A stretch of 64,000 bases of DNA, from assembly GCA_002753565.1 (NCBI GenBank), contig PEAM01000006.1, positions 94,786 through 158,785 on the forward strand, written 5' to 3'. Source of the stretch: Magnetococcales bacterium. Its GTDB lineage: Bacteria; Pseudomonadota; Magnetococcia; Magnetococcales; JADFYX01. Position numbers and translations under genes: made by a program. Below, one piece after another: positions 16,925-26,411 of the stretch; within the stretch, counting starts at the first letter, position 1; the number at the start of each line of letters is the position of its first letter. Below the pieces are notes generated by a model. The model did not search any database and was not told where the DNA came from. It saw only the letters and a program-made list of their open reading frames with translations.

Positions 16925-17890
16925 TTAAGAGTCAGTAGCTATTTTGCCAGATTGAAGTTGCTCGTCGAAGTAGGCGATGGTTCTCTTCAACCCCTCCTCC
17001 AACTGAATTTTGGGCTCCCAGCCTAACATTTTTCGAGCCAGGTCGATATTGGGTTGCCGCTGTTTGGGATCATCGGTGGGCAACGATTTGTAGATGATTT
17101 GGGAAGATGAGCCGGTTAAACGAATGACGGTTTCCGCCAACTGCCGAATGGAAAACTCCACCGGATTGCCCAAATTCATCGGGCCGGTGACCGAGCTATC
17201 AGACTCCATCAGAGCAATGAGTGCCTCAATCAGGTCATCTACATAGCAAAAAGAGCGGGTCTGCTCTCCGTCACCAAAAAGGGTGATGGGTCTGTTTTGC
17301 AGGGCTTGCATGATAAAATTAGAGACCACCCGTCCATCTTGAGGGTGCATGTTCGGACCATAGGTGTTAAACAGCCGAGCCACTTTAATGGCAAGGCCAT
17401 GTTGGCGATGATAATCAAAAAAGAGGGTCTCCGCACAACGTTTTCCCTCATCATAACAGGCCCTAGGCCCGATGGGGTTGACGTTACCCCAATAGGATTC
17501 GGTCTGTGGGTGAACCGACGGGTCGCCGTAGACTTCGCTGGTTGAGGCCTGCAAAATCTTGGCTCTTACCCGTTTAGCCAATCCCAACATGTTGATGGCA
17601 CCATGGACACTGGTTTTGGTGGTCTGAACCGGGTCATGCTGATAGTGGATCGGTGAGGCGGGACAGGCCAGATTGTAGATTTGATCAACCTCCACATAGA
17701 GCGGGAAGGTAACATCGTGGCGAAGCATCTCGAAGTGGGGGTTGTCCAGAAACTCGATAATATTATTTTTGGTACCGGTAAAAAAATTATCGACACAGAG
17801 AATATCATACCCTTTTGCCAGCAGACGCCGACTAAGATGGGTCCCGATAAACCCGGCCCCACCAGAAATCAATATTTGCTCACCATTCAT
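16925..17890 (-). CDS. UDP-glucuronate decarboxylase-type SDR (UDP-xylose synthase)
   Basis: 321 residues. The extended-SDR NAD site is [12 protein letters not shown] near residue 8, with [12 protein letters not shown] following as in UXS proteins. The catalytic Tyr-x3-Lys is in [10 protein letters not shown], preceded by the STSEVYGDP block. [10 protein letters not shown] and SFCYVDDLI are conserved in this subgroup. The enzyme converts UDP-glucuronate to UDP-xylose, a precursor for surface polysaccharide. It is adjacent to heme genes rather than glycosyltransferases. A related UDP-sugar epimerase activity cannot be excluded. Confidence 0.88.
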   Translation of the reverse strand: MNGEQILISGGAGFIGTHLSRRLLAKGYDILCVDNFFTGTKNNIIEFLDNPHFEMLRHDVTFPLYVEVDQIYNLACPASPIHYQHDPVQTTKTSVHGAINMLGLAKRVRAKILQASTSEVYGDPSVHPQTESYWGNVNPIGPRACYDEGKRCAETLFFDYHRQHGLAIKVARLFNTYGPNMHPQDGRVVSNFIMQALQNRPITLFGDGEQTRSFCYVDDLIEALIALMESDSSVTGPMNLGNPVEFSIRQLAETVIRLTGSSSQIIYKSLPTDDPKQRQPNIDLARKMLGWEPKIQLEEGLKRTIAYFDEQLQSGKIATDS

Positions 17891-18249
17891 TCGGTCTGCT
17901 CTTTTGCCTTGCGAGTAGTCAGAAGGTTGCTCGCAAGTGCGACCGCAACGGCTGAGTCTCGGTTAAAGGTGGGGAAGCCCACACACATCTTTATGCCCAA
18001 AGAACCAACGAATCAATCTATCTGTGCTTGGGCTCCGTGTCAATTCCTTAGCCGGTATTATCCCCTGTTAACCATTATTTTTCTGGTAAACTTCCACACT
18101 CTTGTTAGAATCAGCCCTGAGGTTGAGAGAGTCGGCTACCGTTTAAATCCAAATCTTCAAAGACTATACCAGAACGGTTCCATGCCACTCCTTTCCCTAC
18201 TTTTCCAACAAAGGGTTATTTTAACAGATCCAAGAAAACGACGAGGACA
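17891..18249. other. intergenic region between divergent genes
   Basis: 359 bp separating the UDP-sugar decarboxylase (minus) from the hypothetical gene at 18250 (plus). It should hold both promoters, but no sigma-70 pair with good spacing stands out and no RNA gene or repeat was recognised. A GAGGA ribosome-binding site lies at its right end. Confidence 0.3.
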
Positions 18250-19398
18250 ATGGCGATCACCCCCTCTACTTTCTCTCCAGGCGACCACTGCCCCCTCGCT
18301 CCCGAAGGGGAAGATTCCGGCTATCACTGTACACGAGAACGCATCACTCTTTTGCTGATTCGCAACACCCTCATAGAGTCTCTGCAACGGTTTAACCAGG
18401 AAAACGAACCCTACCCTTTTGTCCACCCCCACCGGTTACGTCCGGGTACTGTCTCCTCCTCCAAAGAGTATCATCTTCACAACTCCGCCCTGGTTCTATT
18501 GCTCAGTGGTCATCTGCCTGCCAAGCTACGCAAACATTTTCGCTGTCGACCGGGAAACCGCATGCGGATGAGCAATCTGATGGATGTCGCGCCGGATCTG
18601 CTCTCTTTAAAGAACTATAACCCCCAGCAAAGATACTCCACCCACCCCGACTTCGATCAACTGATCCAGAGACTGCTTCCCCTGGATTTTTCTCTCCTGA
18701 TCCAGCAAACCCTGGATCAGGAGCGCCACGAATCGGTCTATGAGTTGACCCATTTTCATGTCAAGATTGAGCGCATTCTCGACAGCGCCTTGCGTTCCAT
18801 GGGGATCTTTCTGAACTACCTGGAGAAAGATCTTTATGAGAAGGGGGATGGGTTTGTCGAGTTGTTGGAAAAAAAATTCTTCGAATATTTCAATTTCCAC
18901 CATAACTCCGCTGGCCGTCGTTCGGCGGCCACCCTGGCGGCCCAGTTGCTGGCTCGAGAAAACCAGGCAGGGACCGTCTTCATCACCTCTCAACAGGATA
19001 GACGCTTGACTCTGTTCAGCACCACACAGAACAGCTCCTCCCTGCTGCGCAAAACCCACATTGTCCACTATACCCTGCTTGCCCTGAATAAAGAGCAGGC
19101 CGTTCAATTGAAAAAATGGGGGCGGGAGGTGGGGTTGAGTATTAATCGAGACTATCGAGTGGCCCGACAACCCGATGCTGAGATCTTTATTCTCAAAACC
19201 CGGTTTGAACACACCCCTGCCGCCTCTCCCTCCCAGGACGGACTGCTCAGAGCCGGGATAAACAGGCGGGAAAAATGGGTGCGATTGGTTGCCGAGGAGA
19301 TCATCTCCATCAAACCCTCCTGCCCGGATGTCATCCATTTTCCCTGTGTATACGCCAAACAGATTGACTGGAAAAAAGTACGAAAAATCTCACCTTGA
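18250..19398 (+). CDS. conserved-looking hypothetical protein
   Basis: 382 residues, not recognised. No signal peptide or membrane segment is apparent. The sequence is rich in Arg, Gln, His and Leu, and the middle (about 155-215) is helical with a possible amphipathic segment (ILDSALRSMGIFLNYLEKDLYE). A segment near 300-320 (LKKWGREVGLSI) could be a small helical motif. The codon usage is like that of the surrounding genes, so it is likely real. A GAGGA site precedes the ATG closely. It stands alone between divergent and unrelated genes, so context gives no function. Confidence 0.75.
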   Translation: MAITPSTFSPGDHCPLAPEGEDSGYHCTRERITLLLIRNTLIESLQRFNQENEPYPFVHPHRLRPGTVSSSKEYHLHNSALVLLLSGHLPAKLRKHFRCRPGNRMRMSNLMDVAPDLLSLKNYNPQQRYSTHPDFDQLIQRLLPLDFSLLIQQTLDQERHESVYELTHFHVKIERILDSALRSMGIFLNYLEKDLYEKGDGFVELLEKKFFEYFNFHHNSAGRRSAATLAAQLLARENQAGTVFITSQQDRRLTLFSTTQNSSSLLRKTHIVHYTLLALNKEQAVQLKKWGREVGLSINRDYRVARQPDAEIFILKTRFEHTPAASPSQDGLLRAGINRREKWVRLVAEEIISIKPSCPDVIHFPCVYAKQIDWKKVRKISP

Positions 19399-19648
19399 AG
19401 GGGATAAAGTCATGATAGAGAGCAGGGACTGATGATCGTTCAACCCAACGGATAGTCATGGCTTTTTCTATTATCAACCATGATATGTCGTTATTTGAGA
19501 CCTATAGAACATTTCTTTTTACGTATTATTTTGCCGATGGAACAAGGTCGGTTTTTTCATTGCGTAGACAGGGGTTGTGGACTAAAAAAGTCTTTTCTAA
19601 AATGGTTCTCTTTAAATACACAATCAACCGTTTGGAACAGTGCCGACG

Positions 19649-20161
19649 ATGACTGGACTGGACTATCTGCTGTTGACAGTCGTTGGCTTTTCAGTTGTCT
19701 TCAGCATGTTACGACCCGTCACCCTGAACATCATCACCCTGATGGGCTGGTCGATGGCTTGGGTGGGAGCAGGAGCTTTTTTTTCCAAGCTTTCTCACGA
19801 TTTTCAGCTTTTTTCGTCTGATCTGCTGACAAGAGAAAGCATCGGATTTACGGTTGTTTTTTTTGGTGTTTTGGTTTTTTTTACTCTGGTTGGGCGGCTT
19901 TTGAACCGTTGGATTGTTCCCAGCGATCTCTGTTTGTCGGATCGACTTTTTGGTCTGGTGGTTGGGTTGTGGCGAGGTCTTCAGATGGTGATACTGGCTA
20001 TCGGTATCACCCTCTATTTTACAGTCCCGACTACGCCACTGGTCAAAAGCTCGATGCTTCTTCCCTACGCAGCTATGGGGCTGGATCGGCTGACGGATCA
20101 CCTGCCAAAAGAGTCAAAATTGGCGGCGCATCTCACACAGAGACGCCTTGAATTTCCCTGA
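19649..20161 (+). CDS. cvpA: CvpA family membrane protein
   Basis: The ATG at 19649 is preferred: GGAA lies 11 bp before it, whereas the alternative GTG at 19640 is too close to that site. About 170 residues with four hydrophobic segments and the family pattern MTGLDYLLLTVVG...GLVVGLWRGLQ. CvpA is commonly encoded upstream of purF, as here, where the two genes overlap by 14 bp. Its function is still poorly defined (colicin V production and envelope stress in model bacteria). Confidence 0.85.
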   Translation: MTGLDYLLLTVVGFSVVFSMLRPVTLNIITLMGWSMAWVGAGAFFSKLSHDFQLFSSDLLTRESIGFTVVFFGVLVFFTLVGRLLNRWIVPSDLCLSDRLFGLVVGLWRGLQMVILAIGITLYFTVPTTPLVKSSMLLPYAAMGLDRLTDHLPKESKLAAHLTQRRLEFP

Positions 20162-21602
20162 ACAGGCGGAATACTACCCTTTGATTTCCATCACAGATGA
20201 CCATTTTCACGATGAGTGCGGTGTTTTCGGGATCAGCAACCATGCTGAAGCCTCCAACCTTGTCTACCTGGGTCTTTATGCCCTCCAACATCGCGGTCAG
20301 GAATCGGCCGGAATCGTCACAGTCGAAGATCGTATCTTCCACTGTAAACGGGGCAGGGGTTTGGTGGCCGATGTCTTCAAACGGCACGATGTCGATCGAC
20401 TGCAAGGCCGGTTTGCCATCGGTCATGTTCGCTACTCCACAGCGGGGGGCAGCGCCACCACACGCAACCTTCAACCCATTGTGGTCGATACTGCCCATGG
20501 CGGCATGGCCATGGCGCACAACGGCAATCTGGTCAATGGCGTCGAGATGCGCCGGAGCTTGGAGCGACGAGGTTCCATTTTTCAATCGACCATGGATACC
20601 GAGGTCATTGTCCACCTCACGGCCCTGTCACGCTGTCGCAACTTTCCAGAACGCCTGGTCGAAGCCTTAAGTCAGGTTCAAGGGGCCTATGCCCTGGTGG
20701 CGCTGGATGAGCATCATCTTATCGGCGTGCGAGATCCCAACGGCTTCCGCCCCCTGGTACTGGGCCGGATCGGCAAGAGTTATGTTCTCTCATCGGAAAC
20801 CTGTGCTTTGAAGCTGATTGATGCGGAGTTTATTCGTGATATCGAGCCGGGGGAGATGGTGGTCATCAAGGGGGATAAGGTGGAATCTTTCTACCCTTTT
20901 CCCAAACGCAAGCGGCACCTGTGCATTTTTGAATATGTCTATTTCGCCCGCCCGGACTCTACCATCGATGGGGTCAATGTGTATGAGTCACGCAAACGGA
21001 TTGGCTCCCGGTTGGCGGTTGAGAGTCTGGTTGATGCGGATCTGGTGGTTCCGGTGCCGGATTCCGGTGTTCCGGCGGCGTTGGGCTATGCGCAAAAAGC
21101 CAATATTCCTTTTGAGCTGGGTATTATACGCAACCACTATATCGGTCGAACCTTCATTGAGCCACAGCAGGCCATTCGCCATTTTGGCGTCAAAATCAAA
21201 CTAAACGCCAACCCCAGTGTTTTTAAGGGTAAGCGGGTAATTTTAGTGGATGACTCCATCGTACGGGGAACCACCAGCCGCAAAATTGTCAAGATGGTTC
21301 GGGCGGCGGGTGCCAAAGAGGTCCATATGCGCATCTCCTCTCCGCCAACAACCAACCCCTGCTATTATGGCATTGACACCCCAACCCGCAAAGAGCTGTT
21401 GGCTGCCAGCCATTCGGTCAAGGAGATGAAAAACTATATCACGGCCGACTCACTGGCTTTTCTCTCTATGGAGGGCATGTATCAAGCCATTAACGGGCGA
21501 GCCGACAGCGGTTATTGTGATGCCTGTTTCTCCGGCAACTACCCCCTCCCCTTCCCGGTTCCAGAGCTTGACCCGCAGTTGACGCTTCTACAGGAGGGTT
21601 GA
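20148..21602 (+). CDS. purF: amidophosphoribosyltransferase
   Basis: 484 residues. The glutaminase N-terminal cysteine lies in DECGVFGI, followed by GLYALQHRGQESAGI; the PRPP-binding site is VILVDDSIVRGTTSRKIV. It catalyses the first step of purine synthesis, PRPP plus glutamine to phosphoribosylamine. No ATG or GTG lies in frame before the catalytic cysteine. The start is therefore TTG at 20148 or TTG at 20181, and the N-terminus would need processing to expose the cysteine, as in other bacteria. The 20148 start overlaps cvpA. Confidence 0.97.
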   Translation: MNFPEQAEYYPLISITDDHFHDECGVFGISNHAEASNLVYLGLYALQHRGQESAGIVTVEDRIFHCKRGRGLVADVFKRHDVDRLQGRFAIGHVRYSTAGGSATTRNLQPIVVDTAHGGMAMAHNGNLVNGVEMRRSLERRGSIFQSTMDTEVIVHLTALSRCRNFPERLVEALSQVQGAYALVALDEHHLIGVRDPNGFRPLVLGRIGKSYVLSSETCALKLIDAEFIRDIEPGEMVVIKGDKVESFYPFPKRKRHLCIFEYVYFARPDSTIDGVNVYESRKRIGSRLAVESLVDADLVVPVPDSGVPAALGYAQKANIPFELGIIRNHYIGRTFIEPQQAIRHFGVKIKLNANPSVFKGKRVILVDDSIVRGTTSRKIVKMVRAAGAKEVHMRISSPPTTNPCYYGIDTPTRKELLAASHSVKEMKNYITADSLAFLSMEGMYQAINGRADSGYCDACFSGNYPLPFPVPELDPQLTLLQEG

Positions 21603-21604
21603 GG

Positions 21605-21625
21605 CTTTTCCAGGGGTTGGAAAAG
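21605..21625. terminator. short hairpin after purF
   Basis: cttttcca (21605-21612) pairs with tggaaaag (21618-21625) over a 5-nt loop, just past the purF stop and before the convergent SDR gene. No T-tract follows on either strand, so termination here is uncertain. Confidence 0.3.
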
Positions 21626-21676
21626 GGGTGAATGGTACCGTTTCCAGGTTTAACCACAAAGGGTGCAGACTCAAGA

Positions 21677-22528
21677 TTATCGACCTGCCCGACTCAACAA
21701 AAAATCAACCCAACGGCGAGGAAGCAGGCAGCGCAAAACCCAGAAAACATGGGTGGGGGTCGTTACCCCATAGCGAAGCTTGGGACGCCGGCTCTCCAGA
21801 GCTAGAATGACTTTATCCAAGACCGCCTGCGGGGGAAGGGTAAACCTCTCACTTACCCCCTCCTCTACCTGTTTACTCCACCCCTGATACTTCTGCTGGT
21901 AGATGCTTTTTTGGGCGTTGATATGTTTCAGGAAGGCCTGGCGGGCATTTTTTCTAAAATCCGACTCGATAGGCCCAGGTTCAATCAGAATAAAATCGAT
22001 TCCGCTGCCACGCATCTCCAGACGCATGGACTCGGTCAATCCGGCCAGCGCAAATTTACTGGCCACATAAGCCCCGCGAAAGGGCAAGCCGACAAACCCT
22101 AAAATAGAGCTGTTCTGAACAATCCGGCCCGCCCCCTGTTGGCGCATGACAGGCAGAACCAGTCGGGTCAATTCGTGGGTGCCAAAAAGATTGGTCTCAA
22201 ACTGCTCTCTTAAAGCCTCCCGCGTGAGATCTTCCAGAGCTCCAGGCTGACCATAGGCCCCATTGTTGAACAGAGCATCCAGCCCCCCGCCGGTCTGCTC
22301 TAAAACCCAGTGCAGCCCCTCCTGAATGGAGGCGGAGTCCGCCAAATCGATCCGGCACGACTCAAACCCAGCCTGATGCAAAGCCGCAACATCTGCACTT
22401 TTTCGAGCCGTGGCAAATACCCGCCACCCCCGCTCCCGCATACCCTCTGCGACACAACGACCGATTCCGGTTGAACAACCGGTTATCAACAGGGTTCTTT
22501 TTTCAGGTGTCTGATCTGCCTCAACCAT
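21677..22528 (-). CDS. short-chain dehydrogenase/reductase
   Basis: 283 residues. Classical SDR features: ITGCSTGIGRCVAEGM near residue 15 for NAD(P), an NNGAYG block in place of the usual NNAG, an N-S-S strand and YVASKFAL with the catalytic Tyr and Lys. ATARKS after the second strand suggests NADP(H) preference. The C-terminus from about 230 is basic and may associate with membranes. The substrate cannot be inferred. It is convergent with purF and followed upstream by a small membrane-protein gene. Confidence 0.85.
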   Translation of the reverse strand: MVEADQTPEKRTLLITGCSTGIGRCVAEGMRERGWRVFATARKSADVAALHQAGFESCRIDLADSASIQEGLHWVLEQTGGGLDALFNNGAYGQPGALEDLTREALREQFETNLFGTHELTRLVLPVMRQQGAGRIVQNSSILGFVGLPFRGAYVASKFALAGLTESMRLEMRGSGIDFILIEPGPIESDFRKNARQAFLKHINAQKSIYQQKYQGWSKQVEEGVSERFTLPPQAVLDKVILALESRRPKLRYGVTTPTHVFWVLRCLLPRRWVDFLLSRAGR

Positions 22529-22585
22529 CTATCCACTCTACCTCACCTTGGTTATCCATTCCATCCCCATTTCACCACACCCTAT

Positions 22586-22819
22586 CTACCTGAAGCAACA
22601 ACGCATCCACTTAGCGGCAAAATGCCCGCGCGAAAGAGAGCGACAAACGGGCCGACAGATGGTCAGGTTGATAATCTCCAGCACAAAACCGGACAGAATC
22701 AAGCCCCAGAAAACAAAGCTGACCTGTGGCGTTGCCATCAACCCCTCATAACCCAGCACGAGGAAAGCCCCGATACCATAGAGGGAAGCCAAAAGATATC
22801 CTACCATTATTTTAACCAT
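22586..22819 (-). CDS. small membrane protein, hypothetical
   Basis: The ATG at 22819 has GGAGG 5 nt upstream and is preferred over the GTG at 22831. 77 residues with two transmembrane helices (roughly 4-24 and 34-56) and a basic, cysteine-containing C-terminus (ICRPVCRSLSRGHF). No family was recognised. It lies upstream of the SDR gene on the same strand with a 57-bp gap, so they may be co-transcribed. Confidence 0.6.
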   Translation of the reverse strand: MVKIMVGYLLASLYGIGAFLVLGYEGLMATPQVSFVFWGLILSGFVLEIINLTICRPVCRSLSRGHFAAKWMRCCFR

Positions 22820-23227
22820 TTTCTCCTCCACTCAGAAAATATTAGACTATTACCATGTTCTTATATTCTTAGAGTGGCCTACTGATTATTGGTTCACTCT
22901 ATTTTAAAATATAAGGTTGATTGGATAACCTCCTTCTAACCACGTCGGTACAGAACCATTGAACACCCCTCCCAACACCCCTTTTCAACACTTCATAGTG
23001 ATGCGTTTCTTACAATTTTATGTTTTGTTTGCAGATAGTTAATAAAAATGGCAGCTGACCATTAAGTTTTCTTAATAGTGGAAAAAATTTTTTATTGCTG
23101 AAAGAAGGAAGGATCGTTTATCATGATCTATTACCTTTTTTATCTTAAATTTATATTCTAGCCTACACGTTGCCAACAGCCGGTTGAGCAGAGCGCAACA
23201 GAACGTTTTTTTTCGGAGGACACTTGA
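22820..23227. other. AT-rich divergent intergenic region
   Basis: About 400 bp between the small membrane protein (minus) and the LolA-like gene (plus). It is AT-rich and should contain both promoters; the stretch tatcttaaatttatattc near 23145 has -10-like elements but no clear -35. A strong GGAGG site sits just before the gene at 23228. No repeat or RNA was recognised. Confidence 0.35.
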
Positions 23228-24181
23228 ATGAATAGCAAAAAGTGGATGGTTGGCTTGGCATTGGCTGCCAGCTTGGGCGTTACATCGGCCTGGGCCAATA
23301 GTGTTCCAAAAGATCTACCCTACCCCCAGAGCACCCCCACAGCCGATGAGGTTGCCAAACAGGTCTATTTTGTCAACCACTTCTATTCCGTCAAAAATTT
23401 TTCCATCAAGCGAGTCAGCAAAAAAGTTATTACCGTGCTGCTGAGCCGCTCCGAGGGAAGCAAGCCCAAGACCAATACGGTCGAAAGGCATCTGAACAAC
23501 GACTATGACGATGGTGTTATCAAAGGGCGTGATGTAGCCATTTTCCGCTCTGGCAAGCTCAGAGGGACCGGTATGTTGATTACCGATTTTGTCGATGATG
23601 CCAAAAGCCAATCCTACTCTATCTGGCTACCGGCTCTGCGGAAAATTCGCCGTTTTGCCCAGCCGGCCCACGACGATGCCTGGGGTGGAACCGACTTCAC
23701 CTTTGGCGACGTAACCCTGCGCAAACCGCAACATGAGACCCATGAACTGCTGGGCACCGAAACCATGAACGACTGTCTGATGGCCATGGAGATTCCCAAA
23801 AAACATCAAAACAAATATTCCAAAAACATTCACGGCCCCGATTGCAGCCCCAAAGGGCGTTCGGTCTATAAGCTCAAAAGTACCACCCTGTATTCCAACT
23901 GGTGGTATGACTATCGCATCAGCCTGGTCGACACCCAAACCTTTGGCGACTACCGCACCGAATATTTTAAAGACGGCAAAAAAATCAAGATTATCGATCG
24001 GGCCTGGACCTCCATGAAACTGGATGATCCCCGCGGGCTCTGGTGGAAATATTGGTATGGCAAAAATCTGCTGACCAATCACGAAACCATGGCCTCCATT
24101 CCCGATGAGGTAGCTGAGTGGAACAGCGCCATGCCTGGAGATTTTTGGTCGGAAAAAACCTTAAGAAAAATCAAGCGCTAA
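23228..24181 (+). CDS. LolA-like outer-membrane-lipoprotein-sorting family protein, secreted
   Basis: 317 residues. Signal peptide with cleavage after SAWA (residue 23). The mature part has the LolA-like pattern of this family: GRDVAIFRSGKLRGTGML, SYSIWLPALRKIRRFAQP and WGGTDFTFGDVTLRKP, rich in aromatic residues. Such periplasmic proteins occur next to MMPL/RND transporters and DUF1302-type proteins, and this gene is followed by exactly those. A plausible role is carrying a lipid or other hydrophobic cargo between the transporter and the outer membrane. GGAGG precedes the ATG. Confidence 0.8.
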   Translation: MNSKKWMVGLALAASLGVTSAWANSVPKDLPYPQSTPTADEVAKQVYFVNHFYSVKNFSIKRVSKKVITVLLSRSEGSKPKTNTVERHLNNDYDDGVIKGRDVAIFRSGKLRGTGMLITDFVDDAKSQSYSIWLPALRKIRRFAQPAHDDAWGGTDFTFGDVTLRKPQHETHELLGTETMNDCLMAMEIPKKHQNKYSKNIHGPDCSPKGRSVYKLKSTTLYSNWWYDYRISLVDTQTFGDYRTEYFKDGKKIKIIDRAWTSMKLDDPRGLWWKYWYGKNLLTNHETMASIPDEVAEWNSAMPGDFWSEKTLRKIKR

Positions 24182-24255
24182 CCGAGAAGTCTCCTGTACC
24201 CTTTCCTTTGTGCTACAAGGGTACCTTGACACTCTAAAAAAAGAGGGAAAAAGAC

Positions 24256-26229
24256 GTGACTAAATCAAGCATCGTGGGAATGGCGGCCTTGTTTGCCCTG
24301 GTATCCTCTACTGCTGTTTGGGCAGAAGAGGAGGAGAATCCATGGGAGGCTGAGTGGGAGGTTTCCGGCTATCTTAAAAACGAAACCGCCTTTTTTACCG
24401 GCAATGGGCCAACCATCGGTGAACTTCGGTCAACCAACACAACCTCTGGTCAAGATGCGGGGGATATGCTCAAGTTTGAAAATGCCCTGAATCTTTTTAT
24501 AAACGGCGAGTTTTCCTACCAAACCTCTCTTCATGCTCAGCTCAACCTGGTCTACGATACCGAAGGGGTCACCGGTTACAAGGGCCACAGCCTGGACAGC
24601 CAGCACGATATTGTGCGGGAGCTTTATGTCGATACGGTAGCCAACGGCATCGACCTGAGAATCGGCAAACAGCAGGTGGTTTGGGGAACGGCAGACGGCA
24701 TCAAGTTATTGGATATTGTCAACCCTACCGACTGGCGGGAGTTTGTACAAAACACCACCGAAGATGCTCGGCTTCCGGTCTGGATGATCAAGGCCGAAAC
24801 CGATATGGGTGAAACCGGAAATTTCCAATTTATCCTCTCCCAACGGAAAGAGAATGCCATTCCCGGCATGAACGGCAGTGGAGACATCAGCCAACCCTTC
24901 AAAATGAAGGGGGTGGACTCCATCACCGGCCCGGTCAACGGCTTTTTAAATCTGGTTCCTGCCCTGGGTGCGGTCTCCAACACCTTTTGGGGAGGAGCAA
25001 CCGTGGGGTTTGGCTCTACTGCGGCTCTCTCTGGGGTAACCCATACCACGGTACAAAATTTTGTCGATGGCAGTACCGCCGGCGCGACCGGCTTTCTCAC
25101 CCTGATGTCGGGGGCGGGATACCCCTGTAACGGCTTGGCGGTCGGGGCCGGGGCCACATCGGCCAACGCAACCTGTCTCAACAACGTCGCCCAGGCAACC
25201 AACAACCAGAAGACCAACCTGATCGATGGCGGCGGCAGCAACTGGGATTCGGCCTCTAATCCCAACTCCACCTTCGAATATATGCCCAACGCCACCTTTG
25301 CCACCTTCGATGCCTTCGTCAACGCCTCTTCCGAGTATCGTAAGGACTATCCCGGTGAGTTGGCGCCCAACGTAGGCTTTCGCATCAAGGACAGTATAGG
25401 CAGCAATTTTAATTTCTCCCTCAACTATCTCTGGCACTATGATGCCAACCCCTACATCGACATGCATTGGGAAGGGAGCAACGGCAACAGGCTCAACGTC
25501 AACACCTCCGCAGACCCCTTTGGCACCGGCAACACCACCGTTACCCTTGCGGATGACTCTGGAGCCCGTTACGGCGGCTCGGCCCAGGCTACCGACACCA
25601 CCAAGAAGGCCAAGCTGGTTTTTGTCGAAAAGCTTAATCGTATCCACAGTGTTGGCTCCTCCTTCGACTATGCCGCAGACTTTAAGGCCGTTGGGCCGGT
25701 TGTTTTTCGAGGGGAGTTCCTCTATCAGGCTGACACCAAAACACCGGTTATCGACCGGACCAAACTGGGCTATGGTGATCTGGTTGGCGGCATGAAGATG
25801 GAAGATGCCGATATGTTTAAATATGTGTTGGGTGCCGACTTCACCTTTTTCACCAACATGATGGTGAGTGGACAGTTCATCCAATTTGTCAATCTGGACT
25901 TTATCGATGAGGGAAGCAGCAACCGTTATACGGCGGACCCCACGGTCATGCATTTGAGCAATGGACTGCAAAAAGGTCGGAAATATAAAGAGTTCTACTC
26001 TATCTTCTTCTCCAAGCCTTTTGGTGAAGAGCAGCAGGGCCGTTGGAACAATATTTTTATGATCGAAGAGGGGGGCGGCTATTGGAACCGCTTTGATGTC
26101 GAGTATGCCTACACGGACGAGCTAATCTTAAGCTCCGAATATAACGCCTATTTTGGTGAAGAAGAGACCATGTTTGGTCAATTTACAAACAGCTCCAATG
26201 TTCAAGTTGGGTTAAAATATCTTTTTTAA
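24256..26229 (+). CDS. DUF1302-type outer-membrane beta-barrel protein
   Basis: 657 residues from a GTG start with an AGAGGG ribosome-binding site. A signal peptide ends near WAEE (residue 24). The mature protein alternates short strands and turns, begins WEVSGYLKNETAFF, has LRIGKQQVVWGTADG (characteristic of DUF1302 and related barrels) and ends VQVGLKYLF with the C-terminal Phe typical of outer-membrane proteins. A Gly/Ala/Thr/Asn-rich stretch between about 235 and 330, including two cysteines, may be a large external loop. Likely the outer-membrane part of an export or uptake system with the LolA-like and MMPL partners. Confidence 0.85.
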   Translation: MTKSSIVGMAALFALVSSTAVWAEEEENPWEAEWEVSGYLKNETAFFTGNGPTIGELRSTNTTSGQDAGDMLKFENALNLFINGEFSYQTSLHAQLNLVYDTEGVTGYKGHSLDSQHDIVRELYVDTVANGIDLRIGKQQVVWGTADGIKLLDIVNPTDWREFVQNTTEDARLPVWMIKAETDMGETGNFQFILSQRKENAIPGMNGSGDISQPFKMKGVDSITGPVNGFLNLVPALGAVSNTFWGGATVGFGSTAALSGVTHTTVQNFVDGSTAGATGFLTLMSGAGYPCNGLAVGAGATSANATCLNNVAQATNNQKTNLIDGGGSNWDSASNPNSTFEYMPNATFATFDAFVNASSEYRKDYPGELAPNVGFRIKDSIGSNFNFSLNYLWHYDANPYIDMHWEGSNGNRLNVNTSADPFGTGNTTVTLADDSGARYGGSAQATDTTKKAKLVFVEKLNRIHSVGSSFDYAADFKAVGPVVFRGEFLYQADTKTPVIDRTKLGYGDLVGGMKMEDADMFKYVLGADFTFFTNMMVSGQFIQFVNLDFIDEGSSNRYTADPTVMHLSNGLQKGRKYKEFYSIFFSKPFGEEQQGRWNNIFMIEEGGGYWNRFDVEYAYTDELILSSEYNAYFGEEETMFGQFTNSSNVQVGLKYLF

Positions 26230-26261
26230 ACAGATACCCTTTGACCCTGAAAACGACCGTT

Positions 26262-26303
26262 AGGCGTGCAAAAGCAACCCTTTTGCACGCCTACCCTTTT
26301 TTT
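26262..26303 (+). terminator. intrinsic terminator after the DUF1302 gene
   Basis: A perfect 13-bp stem, 26262-26274 with 26280-26292, loop caacc, followed by a T-tract at 26297-26303. It implies that the MMPL gene has its own promoter or depends on read-through. Confidence 0.88.
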
Positions 26304-26411
26304 AGGCAGTCGGTATCAGGGGTTGCCATCCCTGCCTCCAACGGTTGACCGTTTTTGATCGATTTGACTCTAACCGCCCCATCCTGATTTCAGCTGTCTT
26401 AAGGAGATCTC

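Noticed and set aside
24946..25971. Minus-strand open frame of 341 codons
   Set aside because: Antisense to the DUF1302-type barrel gene; low-complexity Gly/Val composition comes from the repeated Asn/Thr/Ala codons on the other strand.
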